Shown here: positions 12,363-21,644 of the stretch, one piece after another
How the letters are laid out: each line of letters opens with the position of its first letter
Numbering within the stretch: position 1 is the stretch's first letter
DNA from: Homarus americanus
Taxonomy: Eukaryota; Arthropoda; Malacostraca; Decapoda; Nephropidae
Reading direction: 5' to 3'
Assembly (NCBI RefSeq): GCF_018991925.1
Contig: NW_024735554.1
Span: 3,749,025 to 3,813,024 of the forward strand
DNA: 64,000 nt
Made by a program: the position numbers and the translations under genes
Notes under the pieces: generated by a model
What the model was told of the DNA's origin: nothing
Databases searched by the model: none
Seen by the model: only the letters and a program-made list of their open reading frames with translations

Positions 12363-12368
12363 AATAAA
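12363..12368 (+). terminator. Candidate TAF12 poly(A) signal
   Basis: AATAAA lies 231 bases after the TAF12 stop codon, followed by a T-rich stretch (GGGTTTTTTT) as expected downstream of a cleavage site. Other AATAAA-like words occur further on (for example near 14080), so longer 3' UTRs are possible. Confidence 0.5.
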
Positions 12369-14217
12369 TAGGGTTTTTTTATAGCAATTCATGCATTCAA
12401 GATTTTTGTGACAGTGAGAGTATTTCTCCTGTATCAAATGCTGTGTAGTTTGAATTGTAAAATCGGTGTATAAATCATATGAAGTTTGTATGGTACTGCA
12501 TTGAATAGAATCAATTATCACACATTGACCATTACAAATTTGTATGGTACAGTTAAGTTTTCTGATCTATAAATTTGCAAAATCTGGATTTACCTTTATA
12601 CAATTTTCAAACATAACAGAAATGCAAATACTGTACCATATGTGAAAGCATTTTCGGTTGAATTAAATTTATTTAATGGTGTTTGAAAATACCAGTCATA
12701 ATTTCTTAAATTTGTTCAGGACTCATTGAAAATTATTGTATTAAAATTATGGTACCCATTCCACAACCTGTGTTATATTTCTTTTTAACTCGGTTCTTGT
12801 CAAGATTACTAGATTTTGAAACAAAATATGTAGATGTACAGTAATGGTTCACCGTATTTGTGATTGTTGTCGTTACTGTAAACTCCGAATTCAGATGATC
12901 CCAAGATTGCACTGTGCCATGATTAGAATTTGGATCTAGAACTGCTTGACATTCATGCTATGGACTATTCCAGGAGCAAATATACTATCTCTAATTAGTC
13001 TCTATTTTACTCAGTTAAAGGTTAAAAGGTGGAACAATAAGGATAGTACAGTACATGGGAGGGTATAAGAGGGGGAAAGTAATTATATACAGTAATGATA
13101 GGTTGGCCTGGAGGCTCTTCTGTCATGGCCACACCCACAGATGGGGGCTGTCAGGACAAGTGTAGTTTCATAGACGAGAGAGAAATATAAGCTAGATGAA
13201 TTAAATAAATAATATATATAGTTGCTGACAAAAGTTCGCTCCGTTTGTTGAAACCGAGTCATGGAAACGAGTTTCCGAATTTACCTACCCTGACTGGTCT
13301 GGTGTGGCTGTGCTGCTTTATTTTATTTGGGGTTGATGCTTCATGTTGGGAGGAGTTAACTTTTGACCCAACTGTACACAATATGTTAGTCAATGCCATT
13401 ATATTTGGTACTTGTACTTAAGTTCATTTGATTTGAATTTTTGAACTGAGTAAAATGGAAAATATTCTGCCATATCTCTTCCTCAGTTATGGCAAGTGTA
13501 TGCTTGAACATAGAGAATTTAGAATGGCTATGCAATATTTTAATTCCAAGAATAGCGTAGTACAGTATAATCCCTGTCATTTGAATTCAGAGTTCACGCA
13601 TAACATAGTACAGTATGTGGCTATTATGGTTTTGTGAGATTTTTATAGGAACACCTTTGCAGTAGATGAAAAAGTTTTGGGTAATAATAATGATAATGTG
13701 TAATGTAAAGAAAACCCACCAGTAGGAGAAAGAACACTGTTTTCTGACAGAGCTTCCATGGGCAATTGAGGCCAACAAAAGTCCTATCTTTTGATAAAAT
13801 AAAGATTAAAGTTGGTTACTAGAGTATAGAATTTAAGTAAAGCCTTGGGTTGTAGTTTTATGATGTCATGTAATTAAAGGTATTATAGTTCCAAGAATGT
13901 GCAGTAACAATTAAGTCTTTGTTTGTACTAACTGTGGGGGTTGGGAATCATCTTCAGTTTAGTGTAATAGAGAAATTTTATTGTGGATTGGAGAGGGTTT
14001 CTGTTATATAATGTCCAAGTGGTTGGATTTGTTTTTGTTTTGCAATACTATGATATATAGCTAATAAGTACAGTAGTGGAATAAATTTTAAAACATGTCA
14101 GTGAATTACTGTTTGAACTATATTTTTAGGTAGGGGAATTATTGGGATTATTTATTTATACGGAGATTTATTAAAAATGTAAATTGTATTTGTGATGTTT
14201 TATTTGTTTAAATGATA
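12369..14217. other. Gene-free stretch after TAF12
   Basis: AT-rich sequence with no recognisable coding, possibly including alternative TAF12 3' UTR. Short open frames on both strands around 13400-13780 have no family resemblance. Confidence 0.4.
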
Positions 14218-14942
14218 TACGGTAAACCCTCGATAACTCGGCACACACGAGGCATTTCCTCCCTCCTACAAAAATGCAACAATAAAAACATTATCAACCC
14301 ATATATGTGTACGTACATGTAATTACAGCTCGCTCACTGCTGTTTTCGCATATGATCTGTGTTGTGTTGTACTGTACTGTACATTGCAGTGTTAAGACAT
14401 AAATAAGTGATTAGTTACATATACAAGTACTCCTCGACTTACGACCGCCCCAGTCATACCAAATTTTTCAAATTACGTATTTTCAAATCCCGACGTTAGT
14501 GATTGCTCTGTGTACGGACAAAATTTTTCTTTGTAATTCGCTTTAAAATGGCTGGCAAGCGTAAAAGTGAGAGTTTTGTGGTGCTCAGAAGAAAAAGAGA
14601 CACCCAATTTAGATTTTCTATGTAATCATAGACGTTGGGACTCGAAAATACGTAATTTGACAAAATTTTGGTATGACTGAGGCAGTCGCATGTCCGGGTG
14701 GTCTTAAGTCGGGGAGGAGCTGTACTAATTGTAAAAAAGTAACACTTATAGCACTGCAGGCAAAGAATGAAGCATTATAGTAGGTGACACAGAGGTATGG
14801 TAGGTGATGCAGGTGGCCAGATATGCAGAGATTTTCTCGGATAATTTTACATATCTCGGCATTTCCCGAGTTATACTAATACATTCCGAGACCACATCCA
14901 TGCGTGTTATGTGAAATGCCAAGTTATCAAGGGTTTACTGTA
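14218..14942 (+). mobile_element. Tigger-like MITE (TIR element) interrupted by MITE A
   Basis: The termini are TACGGTAAACCCTCGATAACT on the left and the reverse complement of TACAGTAAACCCTTGATAAC on the right, with TA at both edges. The internal segment 14330-14421 matches about 1000-1085. A 303-bp family A element is nested at 14422-14724, leaving a host element of about 420 bp. It has no coding capacity and is a deletion derivative of a pogo/Tigger-type transposon. Confidence 0.8.
14422..14724 (+). mobile_element. TA-flanked MITE family A, copy 3 (nested)
   Basis: It starts TACAAGTACTCCTCGACTTA and ends GTCGGGGAGGAGCTGTA. The orientation is the same as copy 1. It inserted at a TA within the Tigger-like MITE, so family A moved after that element was in place. 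Confidence 0.8.
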
Positions 14943-15675
14943 TTGTACACTACCATAGATAGTGTGAACACCAAGTACTCTACACTCTAAATACTGTACG
15001 TGACTTTCCTAACTATGGCCAAATGTCAGACATCTCTTATGATTGTGTTTGCCTTGTTTGGGTTGTCAAGTTACTTTACCTTATATTGTAACAAGGCCAA
15101 TTATCTAATCCATCTTTAGTCAATTTGAGTGCCTCTTCCTCCCCATCAAATGGAGATCAGTTGCAAAGTGTCTGTCCAACCATTTATTTTTCAACGAGTC
15201 TAACATCTTTGAAATTCAGTTTATAGCCGACTTTCATCAAGAGCAGAACTTTAGCCTAACTCTCCACACTTTCTACGGAGCTAGTGCCAAAGCCCAATAT
15301 GAACAAAGACACTAAGGGACTGAGCATAAAATGCCATTTTTTTTTATTTAAACAGGTGTTTACATGGAGATCACTGACAAGCTTCTAACCTAATCACATG
15401 ATGACTGGTTTAAAGGACAATTTTGATAAAAGTTATCCTATCTGAAAACCCTTCCCCAGGATTGTTACAATAAATTATCATACAGTACATAGTTAAAGAC
15501 ATTGGATTAATTAAAGCCAATAAAAATATAATGTACAGTATAGTAAATAATATTGTAGACAAATTCCATAGTAATACAGTAAAAATTGTTGACCTAAATT
15601 GACGTGCTGTGGACAAATGAGCGAGTCAGGTTAGCTGAAGAATCATCAGAGTAAGGAGTGTTGCTTGCTGTAAAT
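14943..15675. other. Gene-free stretch before the Gypsy element
   Basis: I see no exon, tandem repeat or known element. A T10 run lies near 15340. TAAAT at 15671-15675 may be the left half of the Gypsy target duplication (compare TACAT at 20359-20363). Confidence 0.4.
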
Positions 15676-16828
15676 TGAGATAGAAATCCCTTACCAAGCT
15701 AATCAGGATCTTAATAAAGGAAAGTCAAGGTCCATGGTTTTCTGAGGAATAGCAAACAACCGTTTGAGATTGACATCTCTTTACTATAAAAAATAAACAC
15801 AAAACTCTGACACCACTCAACACACATCAAATAATTATGGGACTCAAGCAATTAATGCAATCAATAGTTAATGGAGTTACCTGACCCAGCTTGGAGAAGG
15901 ACGTGCCCCCAAGTTCTCCCGTAGTGACCAAGGAAAATGGCCGCCTTGGATAGTGGTGTCTTGGGGGAAGAGGAGAGTAGTGTGGGGAAATATGACCTCT
16001 TGGCCACTCTGCTAAGGCAGCTGGGGCAGTTGAGGAGTGAGGTTGACTCTCTAAAGGGGGAAAATGAAGCCCTCAGGACTGAACTCCTTCAGGTAGGTGT
16101 CCTGCCTAGCAGGACACCTGCGAAGGCGGAGCAGGCATGGAGAGTGGTTTTCAAAATAAGGCTGGATAGATTCATGGATGATAGAGTGGTAGTAACTCTC
16201 GACAGGAGCTGCCATGCACAGGCCAACCGGCCTATTGCAGACTCCTTATTTTCTTATGTCACATGTAATCAATTAAGGGAAACAAACAATTAAAGGAATC
16301 AAACAATTAATGGGAGTCAGCAATTAATGAATTCAAACAATTAATTGGAGTCAACAATTGATAGAATCGAAAATAAAGGGGAGTCGGCAATTAATGGAAT
16401 CAAACAATGAACAGATATTTCCTACGAGCTGTGGCCCTGGGGAAAGGTTCTGGAACACGGTGATGCACACTCAGGGTAGGGAAGCGTCCATTAAACTCCA
16501 CACTCGAACGACAGCAGCCGATGTCTTGAAATGGCAGAACACCGGGCACAGACAGAATGAGATGAACTGACGGTCGTGGTATGTGGTAGATGACCAGAGA
16601 ATTGACTGTCGATAGGTGAAGGTCTGGGGATACAGACCACGAGTCCAGGACCTATGATGAGATCACAGCCAGAATTTGACGAACAGCAGGGTAGCTTGAT
16701 AGTGACTGTATGGCGGCTGAGGTGAATCTGGCGTGACACAGGTAGCAGCTGCCGTTCTCACCTCCGTCCAACCACCCCAAGTGTCGTCCGCACCAACAAA
16801 CGAGAGGAAGGTTGTTTCCGCCCTTACA
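15676..16828 (-). repeat. 3' LTR of the Gypsy-like element (with insertion)
   Basis: It matches the right LTR from TGAGATAGAAATCCCTTACC to GTTTCCGCCCTTACA. An internal block of short AATTAATGG(A/G)(A/G)TCAAACAATT-like repeats is shared. A LINE-derived insertion of about 380 bp (15880-16262) splits this copy. Confidence 0.85.
15880..16262 (+). mobile_element. LINE-derived mini-element in the LTR
   Basis: Its 5' part carries a leader and an ORF starting at 15937 (MAALDSGVLGEEESS), then a heptad-like stretch LRSEVDSLKGENEALRTEL that looks like a LINE ORF1 coiled coil. This runs directly into a 3' part matching the end of the CR1-like LINE at 31340-31445 (ACTCTCGACAGGAGCTGCCATG, split by a small deletion, to the TTCTTATG tail). 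It therefore keeps both LINE ends and has lost the middle. The boundaries are estimated by comparing the two LTRs. Confidence 0.7.
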
Positions 16829-16842
16829 CAGCTCCCCCAACA
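16829..16842 (-). other. Polypurine tract of the Gypsy-like element
   Basis: On the minus strand the bases directly before the left LTR read TTGGGGGAGCTG. This is the purine-rich position where plus-strand DNA synthesis starts in LTR elements. Confidence 0.5.
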
Positions 16843-17120
16843 AAAATCTACTGTAAGGTAGATTAAAACCTAAGATTAGTACACAAACATAATCAGCTTA
16901 CAACAAATGCTTAAATACACATTGCACAATAAAGAAGGGTCATAAAAGAATGTGGTAACTTTATGTCCAAAACGTAAGGCCGGATCAAGGAACTGCAGGT
17001 GGGGTCCACTTCAGTCCAGGTTTAAGTTTGGGCCAATTGCCAGTCTTAGAGGATTCTTCTATCTCGTCAGGTGTTATCAGCAACTGGCAGCCGAGATCAT
17101 TAGAGCCTGGCGCCCGAACT

Positions 17121-17733
17121 TCACAGCTTGGGGACATCGTCAAGGACACGAGCAATGTGGGTCCTGCAATTATATTGCTTTAACAAATTAGCTTGATGTA
17201 ATTTAGGCTTCTTAGAGGAAGGGGGTGATAATCGTCCAATAAAATCTATGGCTACCCGAGAACATGGTTCTGCAATGACGGGTAAGGGTTTAAGTGGACC
17301 AGGACGGACTCTACCCTTGGCGGACATACGTGGGCACCGATCACAACTACAAAAAGCTCTAATATCCGCTCCCATACCTGGCCAGTAAAACTGATCAGCA
17401 ACCTTCCTACAAGTTTTCCTACGAGAACAGTGACTTACAAGAGAGCTCTTGTGAGCTACAGAGAATGTTACTACGACAAACATCAGGGACAACAAGTAAA
17501 CACCGACCTACTTTAGCTGGTCGCTTGGATGAAACACAAGACCTGTGTAACACCCCATTAATAGAAACAAACTTATAAACCGACCCATCTCTCACCTGAT
17601 CCTCCTCCCCGGAAGTCACCTTCTCCCTTACCCGCTTCAGAGTGGCACACGAGTCTTGAAGCTTGGCGAACTCCTTGGGAGTCACAGTCAGTGGCAACAA
17701 ATTCGGCAGAATCAGGGAATGCGGTCGTTTCAC
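17121..17733 (-). pseudogene. Partial integrase region of the Gypsy-like element
   Basis: Two overlapping frames on the minus strand together carry the integrase N-terminal zinc-binding domain: His-X6-His (HKSSLVSH), the FYWPGMGADI segment and Cys-X2-Cys (CDRC). These are followed by the spacer and the AIDFIGRL segment. This zinc domain binds the element's cDNA ends. After about 30 more residues the sequence jumps to a short C-terminal-type block (LHQANLLKQYN), so the catalytic D,D-35-E core is deleted. A frameshift lies between 17419 and 17495. Upstream (to 17733) is a linker normally found between RNase H and integrase. Confidence 0.75.
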
Positions 17734-17759
17734 CTTCGCCGCCCGTGTCTCTACAGCTT

Positions 17760-17905
17760 GGACCTTGGCTGCAGGCGTGGCGGCGTGTGAGGGTGGCGAG
17801 GCGACGTCGGCAGGTGGCGTGGGGACTGGTGCTGGTGGCGTGGGGACTGGTGCTGGTGGTGTGGGGACTGGTGCTGGTGGCGAGGAGACTGGTGCAGAGG
17901 AGAGT
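17760..17905 (-). repeat. Short GGTGGCG(T/A)GGGGACTGGTGCT repeat inside the element
   Basis: About four 21-base units at 17812-17890, sharing GGGACTGGTGCTGGTGG(C/T), make His/Pro/Ser-rich or Gly-rich frames on the two strands. It sits exactly where RT and RNase H are missing, so it marks the deletion zone. Confidence 0.7.
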
Positions 17906-17929
17906 TTTCAAGGTTCCGGGTTATTAGGG

Positions 17930-18180
17930 TCACGAACACCGGGAACATTACCAATGAGGACACTAGCAAATTTAATGGGAGCTCTTACCACATTAGACCA
18001 ACCAGTGAAAAAGGGGCAACGCAGGTAGCACCTAACAACCGGAAACTGGTCAACACGACCTAAATAATCGGCGACACTAACCTTCGGGCAGCTGGAGATG
18101 TCAGCGTCAGGCAGGGCTTCTTCAGAGACAATAATGCACGAGCAACCAGTGTCCCTGATGAAAGTAGATGCCCTAGAGTC
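17930..18180 (-). pseudogene. Retropepsin-like protease region
   Basis: Read on the minus strand after the Gag stop, the frame contains STFIRDTGCSC. The DTG triplet at 18145-18153 is the active-site loop of aspartic proteases that process the element's own polyprotein. The flanking hydrophobic residues fit the family. The frame stops soon after DPNNPEP, near 17930. No flap region is obvious. Confidence 0.6.
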
Positions 18181-19215
18181 CTAGACCCATTTATTGTTCC
18201 ATTGACAATAACTGGGGCAGCTCCTGTCTTCCAAGCAGAATCCGACCTTGTTACTGGGCTGATGAGTGTCAGCAGTCTTGAAGGCGAGGGGATTCCTGGG
18301 ACAGCGAGAACGAATGTGCCCTTCTCCGCAGCTGTGACACCGCACGGCTAGTGAACTACTCCTGTGTATTCCTGGGGATGGTTCCTCGGAGGACGGAGGC
18401 TTCGCAATCTTCACTACAGGAGTGTAAGACTTGGGGTAGGCGTTGCCAGCAGACGCCCAGTTGTCGGCAAGATGCACAGCTTCTCCAAGCGTCGCTGGCT
18501 GGTGTTCTTTGATGAAAATTCTCAAGTCTGGAGGTAGAGAAGACAAAAACTGATCTATTATCATGAAGTTAGAGAGACTCAAAGGTTTCTTCAACCTCCG
18601 ATGCTTCCAGCTAGTGTTGAAACAAACGTCCCAGGTGAATCCAAAACTGCAGGTACGTTTCTCCCGCTCTAATCTACATTCTGCGGAAATCAACACGATA
18701 ACCGTCAGAAGTCTTGTTAAACCCTCGCAAGAGAGCTTGCTTCAACAAGAAGTAATCTCTGGTAATGTCGGCAGACAGGGACGTGTAAATTTCTACCGGC
18801 TTACCACTCAGTAGGCTACCCAACCTTACAGCGTAGCTATCTGGGTCTACACAAAGCAGCTCAGCTACCCGTTCAAACCTAACAAGGTAGGAGGCGATGT
18901 CTTCTCCTTCACGGTACACAGGCAAGCTGGGTTTTACCACATTGTCTTGAATATGGCCAGAGGATTCTGGTCTACTTGAAGTATTAATCCTAGCTAGTTC
19001 TAGGTCCTTTTCTATCTGCAACTTAGCCAATTCGAACTCTCACTATTTCTGCTGCGTTCATCCATCTCTCTCTCTCTCTCTCTCTTTCTGAAGTGCCTCT
19101 CTCTTTCTGACGTGCCCCTCTCGGCATTCTGTTGGGTGACCACATACTGACCAATCTCAGTACCTGTCAGACCCAAGGCCACCACTTGACCTTTCAACAC
19201 CTCAAAACTAGACAT
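18181..19215 (-). pseudogene. Gag of the Gypsy-like element (frameshifted)
   Basis: Gag packages the element RNA. The start ATG at 19215-19213 begins MSSFEVLKGQVVALGL. A charged Arg/Glu-rich segment follows (from a CT microsatellite), then a capsid-like region (VYREGEDIASYLVRFERVAE). Finally there is a CX2CX4HX4C zinc knuckle (CHSCGEGHIRSRC) near residue 300, ending at the TAG at 18183-18181. The frame changes near 19020 and near 18680, so it needs at least two shifts to read through. The next motif downstream is the DTG protease. Confidence 0.75.
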
Positions 19216-19621
19216 AATGATCCGAAAGGCCAAGAACAAAGAAAAATAAACAGCTTACCCCGCAAATAGCCAAAAATAACTCACCTAGTGGCTCAATCAG
19301 ACCAATAAATGATTTGATTGGACTGGAGGGAACCTTGTTTCGCACCCAGCACAGCTGAATCACTCTCAGGGTAAAGAAACCGCACCAGGTGAAACAACAA
19401 CAACAACAACAAAAATGCTACGACAGCATCCACAGTGCGCCCCAACCAACACTAACTTCCCCAAGTACAAGGGAGAGCAACAAAATTAGCACACAGAAGG
19501 AAGGGATAACCACTGAACAACACTTGCTTCCGGGCCACAGACAGCAAGGTGGCGCGCTCACTGCGACTTACAACAACACCGGAACGAATGTTAAACCTCA
19601 GAAACCAAAGGTCCAAGACTA

Positions 19622-19638
19622 TCCTGGCAAGGTCGCCA
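19622..19638 (-). other. Primer-binding site of the Gypsy-like element
   Basis: Immediately inside the right (5') LTR, the minus strand reads TGGCGACCTTGCCAGGA, starting with the TGG that pairs with a tRNA CCA end. The two-base spacing from the LTR edge is typical. I cannot name the tRNA with confidence. Confidence 0.6.
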
Positions 19639-19640
19639 CT

Positions 19641-20358
19641 TGGGATAGAAATCCCTTACCAGACTAATCAGGATCTTAATAAAGGAAAGTCAAAGACCAT
19701 GGTTTTCTGAGGAATAACAAACAACCGTTTGAGATTGACATCTCTTTACTATAAAAAATATAACACAAAACTCTGACACCACTCAACAAACATCAAATAA
19801 CAATTACGGGAGTCAAACAATTAAGGCAGTCAACAGTTAATGGAGTCAAACAATTAATGGAAGCAAACAATTAAAGGGAGCAAACAATTAATGGGAGTCA
19901 GCAATTAATAGAATCAAACAATGAGAATCAACAACTGATAGAATCAAACAATGAACAGATATTTCCTACGGCAGTGGCCCTGGGGGAAGGTTCTGGAACA
20001 CGGTGATCCACACTCAGGGTAGGGAAGCGTCCATTCAACTCCACACTCGAGGGACGTCTTGAAATGGCAGGACACCAGGGCACAGACGGAATGAGAGGAA
20101 CTGACGGTCGTGGTAGATGACCAGAGAATTGACAGTCGATAGGTGAAGGTCTAGGGGGACAGACCACGAGTCCAGGACCTATGATGAGATCACAGCCAGA
20201 ATTTGACGAACAGCAGGGTAGCTAGATAGTGACTGTATGGCGGCTGAGGTGAATCTGGCGTGACAGGTAGCAGCTGCCGTTCTCACCTCCGTCCAACCGC
20301 CCCAAGTGTCGTCCGCACCAGCAAACGAACGAGCAGGAAGGTCGTTTCCGCCCTTACA
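19641..20358 (-). repeat. 5' LTR of the Gypsy-like element
   Basis: A 718-bp LTR bounded by TG...CA. Its internal AATTAATGG/TCAAACAATT minisatellite (19800-19960) has different copy numbers from the left LTR. It has none of the LINE insertion seen in its partner. Confidence 0.85.
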
Positions 20359-20565
20359 TACATTATAGAGTTAAAATTAAATTAATTAATTTTACCAAAA
20401 CCACCAGCTAGATACAAACTTTGTAGCCACATGATCAGAAAAACATGATGCAATTATGCAAGGGTTAGTTTTGATTCTTTAACAAAGAGTCGAAACTTTA
20501 CCCAGAGATAACTATCGCAGTTCAGTGTGTTTAAGCAATGTGTAAATGTCACCCATTTCTTTACT

Positions 20566-20712
20566 CACATCGCATCTTCGTGGTGTAGATTAACGTAACC
20601 TTTTCCTTTTCTATTTTTAATTTCTGTCTACTCGTATTTTTTCGCCCCCTAGGCCCCGTTGTGGGTCGATGACCTGTGCCTGGGTGGGCTATTCCCAGTG
20701 AAAACAAAAACA
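20566..20712 (+). mobile_element. LINE 3' end, family B, copy 1
   Basis: It has CATCTTCGTGGTGTAGATTAA, then TTCGCCCCCTAGGCCCCGTTG and ends GGGTGGGCTATTCCCAGTG followed by an A-rich tail. The same 3' UTR is found on the minus strand at 49355-49500 and 33430-33510. It is strongly 5'-truncated and keeps no coding sequence. Confidence 0.7.
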
Positions 20713-20974
20713 ACAAAAACAGGTCAAATGCTGCTGCATATAGCACTTAAGTCTGAGAATTAAGATATAGGTAACCCCCAAATTACATCAATACTGCATT
20801 ACGGTTTACGAAGACTTATTTTAATACTCCTCTTAGGGAACAGAATTAAACAATAAAATAAAATAAATATAATAACCTTTTTAGCTATAGGACCAAGAGG
20901 TTCAGAATAAATTCTCAATTGATTTAGATTAACAAAACAGGTCATAACGGGCATTATTTTCACGTATCTCCTAA

Positions 20975-21322
20975 AATGTAGCAAAATGTAGCCGCAATGA
21001 AGTCAAATAATGGTCCTAGATGAATAAATCGGTTGCCAATTACTTCTCGACTAGTATTTGGTGTCAAAGTCTCAAAAATATTGGAAAACTTACTTTAAAC
21101 CGAGTTAATAGATCGAGTGCATGTACCGATAAAACGCTGACCGCCATGTAACTAGGGGAGACAACTGTTGTCGTTTCTCAGCAAATATTTTTTCTATTCA
21201 AGTTGTCTCCCTTGATTTCCAGTATATTGGTAGCGATTGTATCATGTTTTATCGCCATGGTTGATTTCATTTTTGCACTAAGTCAATAAGCTAAAAAATT
21301 TGGCTTCAAAAAGCAGGTGCAA
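20975..21322 (+). repeat. Left terminal inverted repeat of the MULE
   Basis: It starts near TAAAATGTAGCAAAATGTAGCC and runs through GAAGTCAAATAATGGTCCTA, GTTAATAGATCGAGTGCATG and GTCGTTTCTCAGCAAATATT. All of these are found reversed at 25569-25862. Confidence 0.88.
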
Positions 21323-21644
21323 ATGATGTAATTTCACTTTCACTTTAGTACATTTGGGTACATTGTACAAATGTATATACATATGGGTAATTTAATCTAA
21401 TTTAGCCGAGGTTCCGGCCGCTATTGGTTGCTGGTGCAGACTTCACAATCTGTTCACGATAAATAAAGAATCTACCAACAAAGAAAATACGTTTTTGTCG
21501 ACAGTGAAATACATTTATTTACACAAAAGTTAAGTACATGTTCAAAATATCAATGTTATACAATGCAAATTTATTATACAGTTGTCAAAAAGATACACTA
21601 ATACAGCTATTAACATGCAAGTACAATTACCTAACCCGCTCACT

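Larger units (their letters stand above)
15676..20358 (-). mobile_element. Ty3/Gypsy-like LTR retrotransposon, deleted for RT and RNase H
   Basis: Two LTRs (15676-16828 and 19641-20358) flank a minus-strand interior with a primer-binding-site-like start, Gag with a zinc knuckle, a DTG protease motif, an integrase zinc-binding domain and a purine-rich tract before the left LTR. No reverse transcriptase or RNase H is present between protease and integrase, so it cannot move by itself. LTR edges are TG...CA. The flanking 5-mers TAAAT and TACAT differ by one base and may be a decayed target duplication. Gag frames are broken by shifts, and the right LTR lacks the insertion carried by the left. 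The Ty3/Gypsy assignment rests on domain order and the style of the integrase and Gag. Confidence 0.85.

Noticed and set aside
17663..18028. Plus-strand Gly/Thr-rich ORF over the Gypsy-like element
   Set aside because: It is antisense to the element and produced by its short internal tandem repeat.
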